From: Holophagaceae bacterium
GTDB taxonomy: Bacteria > Acidobacteriota > Holophagae > Holophagales > Holophagaceae
DNA length: 64,000 nt
NCBI GenBank assembly: GCA_016710635.1
Contig: JADJVL010000001.1
Span: 199,185 to 263,184 of the forward strand
Direction of reading: 5' to 3'
Position numbers and translations under genes: made by a program. The notes beneath the pieces are model-generated. The model did not search any database. It had not been told where the DNA came from and worked only from the letters and a program-made list of their open reading frames with translations. Below, piece after piece: positions 1-14,098 of the stretch. Within the stretch, counting starts at the first letter, position 1. Each line of letters begins with the position of its first letter.

Positions 1-1777
<1,777 letters not shown>

Positions 1778-1835
1778 GAGGGCCTCTTCAGTCCGGCTGG
1801 GTCAATCGGGGGTTTCGGGCGGCGGTCGGTCAGGA

Positions 1836-6293
<4,458 letters not shown>

Positions 6294-6568
6294 GGTTCAC
6301 TCCGGGAGATCAGTGTCCGGTCGGGGAGGCTGGTAGGGCTCAGGCTCCGAACGACGGGCCACCTGGAGGACGGGGCAAAGAACTTAATGGGTATGGGAGA
6401 AGTGCAAAAGCGGACACGGGACGGAACCCAGCACCGCGACAGGCCGAAGGCCGGATCCCGTCTTAGGGGAGCCGGCGGAACCGCCTTTCGATGGCGCAGG
6501 AGGGATCGTTCAATCGCTGCCCTTGGGGTCGTGCAACGCCCTGGGAGGAAGACCAGGGCAAAGGAAGA
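6294..6568 (-). other. Untranslated leader of rpoB (about 270 nt)
   Basis: There is no gene in the 356 bp between rplL and rpoB. Downstream of a candidate promoter, about 270 nt of leader remain before the rpoB start. It can fold locally, for example GGCGG-AA-CCGCC at 6474-6485, but I recognise no known ribosomal-protein or RNA-polymerase leader motif. A regulatory role is possible but is only inferred from the length. Confidence 0.4.
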
Positions 6569-6597
6569 ATCATACCGCTATCTAGGGAGACACGCAA
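6569..6597 (-). promoter_or_regulatory. Candidate rpoBC promoter
   Basis: Read on the minus strand: TTGCGT (6592-6597), a 17-nt spacer, then TATGAT (6569-6574). The -10 matches the sigma-70 consensus in 5 of 6 positions, the -35 in only 3. It lies directly behind the rplL-rpoB hairpin, so it could re-initiate transcription for rpoBC. No experimental support. Confidence 0.4.
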
Positions 6598-6598
6598 A

Positions 6599-6625
6599 GG
6601 GTAAGACGCCATGGGCGCCTTACCC
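6599..6625 (-). terminator. rplL-rpoB intergenic hairpin (terminator or attenuator)
   Basis: A 12-bp stem with a CAT triloop and one G-U pair, beginning GGGTAAG and ending CTTACCC, 25 bp after the rplL stop. Only TTT follows on the minus strand, so termination is probably partial. In E. coli an attenuator between rplL and rpoB lowers rpoBC expression relative to the ribosomal proteins, and this hairpin is in the same place. Confidence 0.6.
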
Positions 6626-6649
6626 TCGCGAGTATCCCAGTTCCAAGGC

Positions 6650-7027
6650 TTACTTGATGGTGACCTTGGCGCCAGCGGCTTCGAGCTTTTCCTTGATCTT
6701 GCCGGCTTCTTCCTTGGACACGCCCTCCTTGACCATCTTGGGAGCGCCGTCCACCAGGTCCTTGGCCTCTTTCAGGCCCAGGCCGGAGACGATCTCGCGG
6801 ACCGCCTTGATGACGTTCAGCTTGTTGGCGCCGCCTTCGGTGAGTTCGACGTTGAACTCGGTCTGCTCTTCGACGGCGGCGGCGGGGGCGCCAGCGCCAC
6901 CGGCGGGAGCGGCCATGGCCGCGGCAGAGACGCCGAAGCGCTCTTCCAGGGCCTTGACCAGGTTCGCCAGGTCGAGCACGGTCATGGTTTCGATTTCAGC
7001 AATGAGCTGGTCGGCAGTGAGAGCCAT
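6650..7027 (-). CDS. rplL: 50S ribosomal protein L7/L12
   Basis: Stalk protein of the large ribosomal subunit that recruits translation GTPases, 125 residues. The N-terminal dimerisation helices are followed by an Ala/Gly/Pro-rich hinge (about residues 34-50) and the conserved C-terminal domain (KLNVIKAVREI, GLGLKEAKDLVD). The start ATG has AGGAGG 5 nt upstream. It lies 45 bp behind rplJ, whose product anchors L7/L12 dimers. The hairpin behind it probably reduces read-through into rpoB. Confidence 0.98.
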   Translation of the reverse strand: MALTADQLIAEIETMTVLDLANLVKALEERFGVSAAAMAAPAGGAGAPAAAVEEQTEFNVELTEGGANKLNVIKAVREIVSGLGLKEAKDLVDGAPKMVKEGVSKEEAGKIKEKLEAAGAKVTIK

Positions 7028-7072
7028 GATGGCCTCCTAGAATTGAAAAGGTGTGGGTTCGGGGTTGGATGA

Positions 7073-7561
7073 CTACTCGCCGGCCTTCTGCTTGCGGATG
7101 CCCTCGAGGGCGACCGCCAAGCCGGAGATCGGGTACTTCATGAGGTAGAGCAGCTTGGCGAGAATGACATCGCGGCTGGGGAGTTCCGCCAGCTGCTGGA
7201 TGTCGGCCATGCCGATCTGCTTGCCGTCCATGACGCCACCCTTGAAGGAGGCGGCGGGATTGTCCTTGAGGAAGGTATGAAGCGCCTTGGCCAGGGCCAG
7301 GACGTCCTCGTGGGTGGTGGCAATGGCGCTGGCGCCCTGGAAGGAGCCGCCAAGGGCCTCGAAAGGCGTTTCCTTGACCGCGAGCCGGAGCAGCGTGTTC
7401 TTGGACACGCGGTACTGGCCCTTGCTGTCACGGACGCTCTTGCGGAACGCCGTGTCCTTCTCCACCGACAGGCCCTTGAACTCGATGACCACCGCGGTGG
7501 TGGCGGAGGCGAAGGCCTCCTTGAGCTCTGCGACTTCTGCGAATTTCGCGTTCTTTTCCAT
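7073..7561 (-). CDS. rplJ: 50S ribosomal protein L10
   Basis: L10 forms the base of the ribosomal stalk, binding 23S rRNA and the L7/L12 dimers; 162 residues, normal length. The N-terminal rRNA-binding domain shows the family pattern VVIEFKGLSV and YRVSKNTLLRLAV; the C-terminal helix that carries L7/L12 is present. Only 8 bp separate it from the end of rplA, so there is no room for the separate L10 leader RNA found in many bacteria. If L10 autoregulates here, the site must be inside rplA or further upstream. Confidence 0.98.
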   Translation of the reverse strand: MEKNAKFAEVAELKEAFASATTAVVIEFKGLSVEKDTAFRKSVRDSKGQYRVSKNTLLRLAVKETPFEALGGSFQGASAIATTHEDVLALAKALHTFLKDNPAASFKGGVMDGKQIGMADIQQLAELPSRDVILAKLLYLMKYPISGLAVALEGIRKQKAGE

Positions 7562-7569
7562 GGCCTACC

Positions 7570-8265
7570 TCACTTCGTTTCCACAACTGCGGTGGAAAGG
7601 GAGACGGAAGGGCCCATGGTGGAGGCGATGTGGATCGCCCGCACATACTTGCCCTTGGCCGCCGAGGGCTTGGCCTTCAGAACGGCATCAATGAGCGCCC
7701 GGGCATTTTCCGTGAGCTTCTCGAGGCCGAAGGAAAGCTTGCCGACGGGGGCGTGGATGATCCCGGTCTTGTCGACGCGGTACTCCACCTTGCCGGCCTT
7801 GATCTCCTTGATGGCCTTGGCCACCTCGAAGGTCACGGTGCCGGTCTTGGGGTTCGGCATGAGGCCGCGGGGGCCCAGCACCTTGCCCAGGCGTCCCACG
7901 CCCTTCATCATGTCCGGGGTCGCGACGAGGGCGTCGAATTCGAGGTAGCCGCCGGCGATCTTCTCAACGAGATCGTCACCGCCCACCACTTCCGCGCCCG
8001 CGCCTTCCGCTTCCTTGATCTTTTCGCCCTGTGCGATGACGGCCACCCGCATGGTCTTGCCCGTGCCGTGAGGCAGGACAAGGGTGCCGCGGACCATCTG
8101 GTCCGCGTGGCGGGGGTCGACACCCAGCCTGAGATGGACTTCCACGGTCTCGTCGAACTTGGCGTACGCCACGTCCTTGACGGCCTTGAGGCCCTCGCTC
8201 AGGTCATAGGGGCGATCTTCGATCTTGGCCGCGGCAGCCCGGTACTTCTTTCCGGTCTTTGCCAT
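7570..8265 (-). CDS. rplA: 50S ribosomal protein L1
   Basis: L1 forms the mobile L1 stalk at the ribosomal exit site and in many bacteria also represses its own operon by binding mRNA; 231 residues, normal length. Diagnostic segments are LGVDPRHADQMVRGTL, GRLGKVLGPRGLMPNPK and GTVTFEVAKAI. It lies between rplK and rplJ in the usual order. The 84 bp upstream contain a strong hairpin. Confidence 0.98.
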   Translation of the reverse strand: MAKTGKKYRAAAAKIEDRPYDLSEGLKAVKDVAYAKFDETVEVHLRLGVDPRHADQMVRGTLVLPHGTGKTMRVAVIAQGEKIKEAEGAGAEVVGGDDLVEKIAGGYLEFDALVATPDMMKGVGRLGKVLGPRGLMPNPKTGTVTFEVAKAIKEIKAGKVEYRVDKTGIIHAPVGKLSFGLEKLTENARALIDAVLKAKPSAAKGKYVRAIHIASTMGPSVSLSTAVVETK

Positions 8266-8314
8266 ATTGGCTCCTTACGAATGATCTCCCGCGGAAACGG
8301 CCGCGGTGGCCGGG

Positions 8315-8335
8315 AGTCCCGCACGACGCGGGACT
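8315..8335 (-). promoter_or_regulatory. Hairpin between rplK and rplA
   Basis: A perfect 8-bp stem (AGTCCCGC / GCGGGACT) with a 5-nt loop, centred in the 84-bp rplK-rplA gap. There is no U-tract, so it is unlikely to be a strong terminator. It could be an mRNA-processing or regulatory structure, for example part of an L1-responsive site, but it does not obviously mimic the L1 site on rRNA. Confidence 0.35.
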
Positions 8336-8349
8336 GCCTCTTGTGAAAT

Positions 8350-8781
8350 TCAGTCGACGATTTCGACGCCCATGGACTTGGCGCTGCCGGCGATGCAGGC
8401 CATGGCGGCCGCCAGGCTGCCGGCGGTCAGGTCGGGCATCTTCACCTTGGCGATCTCCTCGATCTGCTGGCGGGTGATCTTGCCGACCTTCTGCTTGTTG
8501 GGCGTGGCGCTGCCCTTGTCCAGGCCGAGCTTCTTCTTGATCAGGACGGCCGCGGGGGGCGTCTTGAGGATGAAGCTGAAGCTGCGGTCGGCGTAGACCG
8601 TGATGACCACGGGGAGGATGGTGCCCTTCTCCACGGCACTGACGGACTTCGCGTTGAACTGCTTCACGAACTCCATGATGTTCACGCCGTGCTGGCCGAG
8701 GGCCGGGCCGACCGGAGGGGCCGGAGTGGCCTCGCCCGCGGGCAGCTGCAGCTTGATGTAGCCGGTGATCTTCTTTGCCAT
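8350..8781 (-). CDS. rplK: 50S ribosomal protein L11
   Basis: L11 shapes the GTPase-associated centre of the 50S subunit; 143 residues, normal length. The start MAKKITGYIKLQLPAGEA and the segment PPVGPALGQHGVNIMEF are typical of the N-terminal domain, and the C-terminal rRNA-binding domain ends ACIAGSAKSMGVEIVD. A GGGAG lies upstream of the ATG. It follows nusG by 65 bp and opens the rplKAJL run. Confidence 0.98.
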   Translation of the reverse strand: MAKKITGYIKLQLPAGEATPAPPVGPALGQHGVNIMEFVKQFNAKSVSAVEKGTILPVVITVYADRSFSFILKTPPAAVLIKKKLGLDKGSATPNKQKVGKITRQQIEEIAKVKMPDLTAGSLAAAMACIAGSAKSMGVEIVD

Positions 8782-8846
8782 TGCTTATCTCCCGCAGGGA
8801 TTCCGGCGAATGCCGGCGACCGCTGCCTTGAAGGGCGGAGGCGCGG

Positions 8847-9482
8847 TCAGCGCTTCTCCACCTGGATGAAATCGAGCTCCACGGGGGTGCTGCGACCGAA
8901 CACCGTCACCATCACCTTGATGGTGGAGCGCTCTTCGTGGATCTCGTCCACGTCCCCTTCGAAATTTGCGAAGGGGCCGTCTATGATACGGACCTTTTCG
9001 CCCTTCTCAAAGTGGTATTTGGGCTTGGGCTTCTCCTGGGTCTCTTCCTGGTGGTTCATGATCTGCCGCACCTCGTCGTCGGTGAGGGGCGTCGGGCGCT
9101 TCTTGTTGGCGCCCACGAAGCTCGTCACCTTCGGGGTGTTGCGGACCAGGTGCCAGTCGGCGTCCTCCATCTCGAAGGTGCCGCCCTTCGAGGTGACGGC
9201 GATCTGGACCAGGAGGTAGCCCGGGAAGGACTTGCGCTTCTTGAGGACGCGCTCCTTGCGGCCGGACTTGGCGTCCACCTTCATCTCCTCGTAGGTCTCC
9301 TCCGGCACCTGGATGTCGCCGAAAAAGGCCTCGCGCTCTTCCATCTTGATGCGCTGGCGGAGGTGCTCCATCACCTTGGCCTCGTAGCCGGAGTAGGTGT
9401 GGATGATGAACCATTTCATGAGCCGCTCGGGCGCGGCGACGGGCGTCGCGGCCGGGGCGTTCAGGTCGGTGAGGTCGGTCAC
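8847..9482 (-). CDS. nusG: Transcription termination/antitermination protein NusG
   Basis: NusG binds RNA polymerase and couples it to Rho or the ribosome; 211 residues. The NGN domain starts at MKWFIIHTYSGYEAKV (residue 22) and the C-terminal KOW domain is seen at KGEKVRIIDGPFANFEG. The chosen start is a GTG (9480-9482) because a strong GGAGG lies 4 nt upstream, inside the 9 bp after the secE stop. This leaves a 21-residue Ala/Pro-rich extension before the conserved domain. A start at the internal ATG is possible but has a weaker site. Confidence 0.97.
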   Translation of the reverse strand: MTDLTDLNAPAATPVAAPERLMKWFIIHTYSGYEAKVMEHLRQRIKMEEREAFFGDIQVPEETYEEMKVDAKSGRKERVLKKRKSFPGYLLVQIAVTSKGGTFEMEDADWHLVRNTPKVTSFVGANKKRPTPLTDDEVRQIMNHQEETQEKPKPKYHFEKGEKVRIIDGPFANFEGDVDEIHEERSTIKVMVTVFGRSTPVELDFIQVEKR

Positions 9483-9491
9483 GGCGCCTCC

Positions 9492-9683
9492 TCAGTGGTG
9501 GGGAAGGATGTACTGCATGGCCCATGTCAGGCCCAGATCAGCCAGCCACAGGAAGATCCCGACGAACAGTGAAATGACGATCACCGTCGCGGTGGAGCTG
9601 ATGACCTTCTCACGGTTGGGCCAATCGACGCGCTGGAGTTCCGCGAAGAGGTCCTTGGCTTGCTGTTTGATGGGGGCGATCAA
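9492..9683 (-). CDS. secE: Preprotein translocase subunit SecE
   Basis: Small essential subunit of the SecYEG channel in the inner membrane. A basic amphipathic N-terminus (KQQAKDLFAELQRVDWPNREKV) precedes one transmembrane helix (VIVISLFVGIFLWLADLGL). I start it at a TTG (complement at 9681-9683), with AAGGA 8 nt upstream, giving 63 residues, the usual size of single-helix SecE. An in-frame start upstream (to 9746) would place translation inside the terminator-like hairpin behind tRNA-Trp. It is translated just ahead of nusG. Confidence 0.93.
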   Translation of the reverse strand: MIAPIKQQAKDLFAELQRVDWPNREKVISSTATVIVISLFVGIFLWLADLGLTWAMQYILPHH

Positions 9684-9745
9684 TGGGGGTTCCTTCGATG
9701 CCGGACCAGGCTGGAGCCGGGCCGTGGGACCAGGAGATTGAAACA

Positions 9746-9779
9746 ACCTGGCCCCGGTCTTGGAAAGCCGGGGCCAGGT
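9746..9779 (-). terminator. Hairpin between tRNA-Trp and secE
   Basis: A perfect 12-bp inverted repeat (ACCTGGCCCCGG ... CCGGGGCCAGGT) with a 10-nt loop. On the minus strand it is followed by TGTTTC, a weak U-rich tail. It starts only 7 nt after the tRNA-Trp 3' end and probably terminates or attenuates transcription into secE-nusG. Confidence 0.65.
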
Positions 9780-9785
9780 CCGAAG

Positions 9786-9861
9786 TGGCAGGGGAGACAG
9801 GGTTCGAACCCGCGACCTGCGGATTTGGAGTCCGCTGCTCTACCAGCTGAGCTACTCCCCT
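9786..9861 (-). tRNA. tRNA-Trp (anticodon CCA)
   Basis: A 76-nt cloverleaf read on the minus strand. The acceptor stem AGGGGAG pairs with CTCCCCT, the D-arm is GCTC...GAGC, the anticodon loop reads CTCCAAA (CCA), the T-loop is TTCGAAC, and the 3' CCA is encoded. Its place between the tuf transcript and secE-nusG is a common bacterial arrangement. It is bracketed by two hairpins. Confidence 0.97.
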
Positions 9862-9870
9862 TCGGAGATC

Positions 9871-9904
9871 AAAACCCGGCCGCCGGGATCTGGGAGCGGC
9901 CGGG
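9871..9904 (-). terminator. Rho-independent terminator after rpmG
   Basis: On the minus strand CCCGGCCG pairs with CGGCCGGG (8 bp, 14-nt loop) and TTTT follows at once. It lies 6 nt behind the rpmG stop and 10 nt ahead of tRNA-Trp, so it marks the likely end of the tRNA-tuf-rpmG transcript. Confidence 0.7.
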
Positions 9905-9909
9905 CAATA

Positions 9910-10062
9910 TCAGGCTTTGGCTTCGCGATGGCCGGTCTGGTGGCCACAGAAGCGACAGAACTTCTTGAATTCAAGCTTACCAGTGGTGGTCCGCTTGTTC
10001 TTGGTCGTGGTGTAGTTCTTTCGCTTGCAGTCGCCGCACTGGAGGGCCACGATCTCGCGCAT
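9910..10062 (-). CDS. rpmG: 50S ribosomal protein L33
   Basis: A 50-residue ribosomal protein of the large subunit. The translation runs MREIVALQCGDCKRKNYTT ... KLEFKKFCRFCGHQTGHRE. Both CxxC pairs of the zinc-binding form of L33 are kept (CGDC, CRFC). The ATG has AGGAG 6 nt upstream. It lies 38 bp behind tuf and is followed by an intrinsic terminator, so it is probably the last gene of the tRNA-tuf operon. Confidence 0.97.
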   Translation of the reverse strand: MREIVALQCGDCKRKNYTTTKNKRTTTGKLEFKKFCRFCGHQTGHREAKA

Positions 10063-10100
10063 GTCAGACTCCTAACGATTCCCCGGAATGGGGTTGTTGC

Positions 10101-11303
<1,203 letters not shown>

Positions 11304-11361
11304 GAGTGCCTCCGTTGAAGTGGGTGGTGATGTGAGGTGCTTGAGAAGGGTCGTTCGGATC

Positions 11362-11437
11362 TGGAGCCCACACCCGGGATTGAACCGGGGACCTCTTCCT
11401 TACCAAGGAAGTGCTCTGCCACTGAGCTATGTGGGCT
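11362..11437 (-). tRNA. tRNA-Thr (anticodon GGT)
   Basis: A 76-nt cloverleaf on the minus strand. Acceptor AGCCCAC pairs with GTGGGCT, the D-stem is GCTC/GAGC, the anticodon arm CTTCC-TTGGTAA-GGAAG gives GGT, the T-loop is TTCAATC, and CCA is encoded. It is third in the tRNA cluster and 58 bp ahead of tuf. Confidence 0.97.
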
Positions 11438-11509
11438 TTGGACTCGGGGGAGGGATCCCCCTTGCGGACAAGGGCGGCCGGGACCCGGAGAGGCCGGACC
11501 TGGCGTGGC

Positions 11510-11585
<76 letters not shown>

Positions 11586-11625
11586 CTTGTCCTTGGAAAG
11601 AGAACCCAGCCTTCCGCGAAAGAAC

Positions 11626-11713
11626 TGGTGCCGAGAGAAGGATTCGAACCTCCGTAGCGCGTCAGCGCGGCAGATTTACAGTCTGCTGCCATTAACCACT
11701 CGGCCATCTCGGC
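11626..11713 (-). tRNA. tRNA-Tyr (anticodon GTA)
   Basis: An 88-nt class II tRNA on the minus strand with a long variable arm. Acceptor GCCGAGA pairs with TCTCGGC, the anticodon arm GCAGA-CTGTAAA-TCTGC gives GTA, and CCA is encoded. It is the first tRNA of the cluster and lies 63 bp downstream of a candidate promoter. Confidence 0.97.
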
Positions 11714-11776
11714 AATGTCTTGTTGCAACCGCCAGAGGGGCGCTGCGAGGCAGGGCTTTCCTAAGACGGAACACGA

Positions 11777-11805
11777 AGGCTATCACGCGGGTGGAGGCCC
11801 TTCAA
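11777..11805 (-). promoter_or_regulatory. Candidate promoter of the tRNA-Tyr-Gly-Thr-tuf operon
   Basis: On the minus strand TTGAAG (11800-11805) is followed by a 17-nt spacer and TAGCCT (11777-11782). The spacer ends in TGA, giving an extended -10 TGATAGCCT. The same arrangement, TTGGTC-17-TACCCT with TGA, precedes infC. The sites are weak by E. coli standards, but the repeated pattern in front of unrelated genes supports them. Confidence 0.45.
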
Positions 11806-11833
11806 GGGAAAAGAAAATCCCCCGGCGTGGCCT

Positions 11834-12559
11834 TCAACCGCCTCGCCGGGCCAGCGCCTGGTAGAGGGCCACGGCAGCGGCGGCGCTCACGTTCAGGCTC
11901 TCGGTGCCCCCGGGCATGGGGATGGCCAGGAGACCGTCGCAGCGCTCCGCGATCTTCTCGTGGAGGCCTTCCCCTTCGGAGCCCAGCACCAGCACCGTGG
12001 CCCGGTCGAAGGGCTCGGCGAAGAGGGATCGGCTGCCCGGGCCCGCGGCCAGGCCGTAGATCCAGGCGCCGGCCTCCTTCAGCTCGTCCAGCGCCCGCCC
12101 GAGGTTCACCACCCGCACCAGTGGAACCCGACCCGCGGTGCCGGCGGAAGCCCGCAGGGCCGCATCGTTCACCTGGGCGCTCCGGCGCTCGGGAAAGACG
12201 ACGCCATCCACGCCCGCCGCCGCGGCGGTGCGCAGGATGGCGCCGAAGTTGTGGGGGTCGGTCACCCCGTCCAGGGCCAGCACCAGGGCCAAAGGGCCCC
12301 GGTCGCGGATCCGCTCCAGGAGGACTTCCAATTCGGACAGCCGGATCTCCCCGCCTTCGCCCAGGACGCCGTTGTGGCGCTGCCCTTCAGCCCGCCGGTC
12401 GAGGGCATCCACCGGTTCCCGGTGGATCACCACACCCTTGACCCGCGCGGCCTCCCGCAGTTTCGACTGGCGCTCCCACGCCGTGGGCGCGACCCGCAGC
12501 ACCTGCAGCTCGCCCCGGGCCAGGGCCTCCTCGCATGCGTGAGGCCCCAGGAACTTCAT
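11834..12559 (-). CDS. rlmB: 23S rRNA 2'-O-ribose methyltransferase RlmB/TrmH-like (SpoU family)
   Basis: SPOUT-fold methyltransferase, probably methylating a 23S rRNA guanosine (Gm2251 in E. coli); 241 residues. An N-terminal substrate-binding part (MKFLGPHACEEALARGEL) is followed by the three knot motifs: DGVTDPHNFGAILRTA, LVLGSEGEGL and IPMPGGTESLNVSAAAA. The start chosen is the ATG that overlaps the TGA of the upstream porin gene by one base. A longer in-frame reading exists but its residues are translated from the porin gene. RlmB versus another SpoU-family 2'-O-methyltransferase cannot be decided by eye. Confidence 0.88.
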   Translation of the reverse strand: MKFLGPHACEEALARGELQVLRVAPTAWERQSKLREAARVKGVVIHREPVDALDRRAEGQRHNGVLGEGGEIRLSELEVLLERIRDRGPLALVLALDGVTDPHNFGAILRTAAAAGVDGVVFPERRSAQVNDAALRASAGTAGRVPLVRVVNLGRALDELKEAGAWIYGLAAGPGSRSLFAEPFDRATVLVLGSEGEGLHEKIAERCDGLLAIPMPGGTESLNVSAAAAVALYQALARRGG

Positions 12560-13932
12560 CAGAAGGAGACCTTGTACCCGAGGGAGTAGAGGTGCCCCGA
12601 GTTCTCCACCCGCGTGGCGGTGCCGGTGCTGCGGTAGCCGGAGATGCTCCACGCGCCGTCGAGGGTGCGGGACTCGATGTCCTGGCTCTGCCGGACCTGG
12701 TAGCCCAGGGAAAGCTCGCCCCGGCCCATCTTGTAGGCGAAGCCGGTCGAAAAGGCCGCGCTCCGGGCGCCGCCCAGCAGGGGCTCCACCTTGTCGGATT
12801 CCCGCAGGCCCTGGTCGATGGAGAGGCCGCCGCGCAGCGTCCAGTTCTTGCCCAGGGCCAGCTCGCCCATCAGGCTCAGGCCGAGGGCGCGCTGCCCCAG
12901 GAATTCGCCGGCGGGACTGAGCACCGTCCCCGATGGCGTCTGCACGCCGACCTGCCCGGGAAGCTCCAGCTTGGCGCCATCGGTGTAGCGCAGGTCCGCC
13001 TCCCAGGTGAAGGCGTTGTTGCTCCGGTGGCGGAGGCCGAGGGCGGCCCGCGCCGGCAACTGGATCCTCTCCCGGCCCGCGAGGGGCTGCAGGAGGCCCC
13101 GCAGGACCGCGCCCTGGGTCGAAATGCCGAGGGGCGGCGTGCTCAGCCCATCGGTGGCGATGTAGGACGCGGGCCGGTCCCCGAGGGAGGCCCGGAGCTT
13201 CACGTCGCCCTGGAGCGGCCCCTGGTAGGTGAGGCCCAGGGTCCAGCGGGAGCTGATGGCCCAGCGCAGACCGAAGGAGGCACTGGGGACCGTGGCACTG
13301 CCTTCCTGGCGGACGCGCTGCTCCATCAGGCCGAGGGCGGGATTGCCCGCCCCCAGCGGGTTCGACGGGTCGGCGGCCACCGCCACGCGCAGGGCCGCGC
13401 CGGAGGCGTAGTTGATCCGGGCGGTGCCCACGCCGAAGCCGATCGAGAAATCGTCGCGCAGGGCGAAGGCGATCTGGAGTTCGGCCCGTCGCACCTCGAG
13501 GCTGAGCTCATCCCCGAGGAAGCGGGTGGTGGTTTCGGGGCCGAAGACTCCATGGCGGAGGAAGGGATTGTCCACCTTGATCCCGAAGGCCACGCGCCGG
13601 CCCGCGACCAGGCCGATGCCGAAGGCGGGCAGCACCCGGTTCCGGTCGGTGCTGTAGTTGATGCGCTGGTTGCTCTGCAGGGTGTCCTGGGCACTCTGGA
13701 ATTCCTGGCCGCCGGCGAGGAAGAAGCCGCCCTTGCCAGGCAGCGTGACCAGTAGGGCCGGGTTCAGGCTCGCGGCCTCGAGGCTCCGCCCGAACGCCAC
13801 CCCCGCGCCCGCGCGGGCGATGCCCGCCGGATCCGAGGCGGGAACCACCAGGATCCCCTGGGCGGAGAGGGAAGCCCCCGCGGCCAGGAAGGCCAAGGCG
13901 AAAGGGAATTGGGCCAGGTTGAATCTCGCCAT
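12559..13932 (-). CDS. FadL/OmpP1-like outer membrane transport protein
   Basis: A 457-residue protein with a signal peptide (FPFALAFLAAGASLSAQG) followed by the hatch-like segment typical of FadL porins (GIARAGAGVAFGRSLEAASLNPALL). The rest is rich in alternating beta-strand patterns and ends in ...YSLGYKVSF, with the terminal Phe of outer-membrane barrels. FadL relatives carry long-chain fatty acids or other hydrophobic compounds across the outer membrane; the substrate here is unknown. It overlaps the downstream methyltransferase gene by one base, so the two are probably co-translated although functionally unrelated. Confidence 0.8.
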   Translation of the reverse strand: MARFNLAQFPFALAFLAAGASLSAQGILVVPASDPAGIARAGAGVAFGRSLEAASLNPALLVTLPGKGGFFLAGGQEFQSAQDTLQSNQRINYSTDRNRVLPAFGIGLVAGRRVAFGIKVDNPFLRHGVFGPETTTRFLGDELSLEVRRAELQIAFALRDDFSIGFGVGTARINYASGAALRVAVAADPSNPLGAGNPALGLMEQRVRQEGSATVPSASFGLRWAISSRWTLGLTYQGPLQGDVKLRASLGDRPASYIATDGLSTPPLGISTQGAVLRGLLQPLAGRERIQLPARAALGLRHRSNNAFTWEADLRYTDGAKLELPGQVGVQTPSGTVLSPAGEFLGQRALGLSLMGELALGKNWTLRGGLSIDQGLRESDKVEPLLGGARSAAFSTGFAYKMGRGELSLGYQVRQSQDIESRTLDGAWSISGYRSTGTATRVENSGHLYSLGYKVSF

Positions 13933-14051
13933 GCGTCGTCACTCCGATCCCTGAGGGGTCCACTTGCCGTTGGGTGAGGCGGTGGGACCCAGGGTTCCAA
14001 CCGAATCCCTCCAGCATCGCCGCAAGCGGCCCAACGGCCAAGCCACGGAAC

Positions 14052-14081
14052 GGAAATGGGGCCGTCGCCGGCCCCATTTCC
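14052..14081 (-). terminator. Strong hairpin between glnN and the porin gene
   Basis: A perfect 13-bp stem (GGAAATGGGGCCG / CGGCCCCATTTCC) closed by a 4-nt loop, 17 bp behind the glutamine synthetase stop. GTTCC follows on the minus strand. The better T-run (ATTTTT) is on the plus side, so it may be bidirectional. It probably ends the glnN transcript. Confidence 0.7.
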
Positions 14082-14098
14082 CCGATTTTTCTCCGGAT

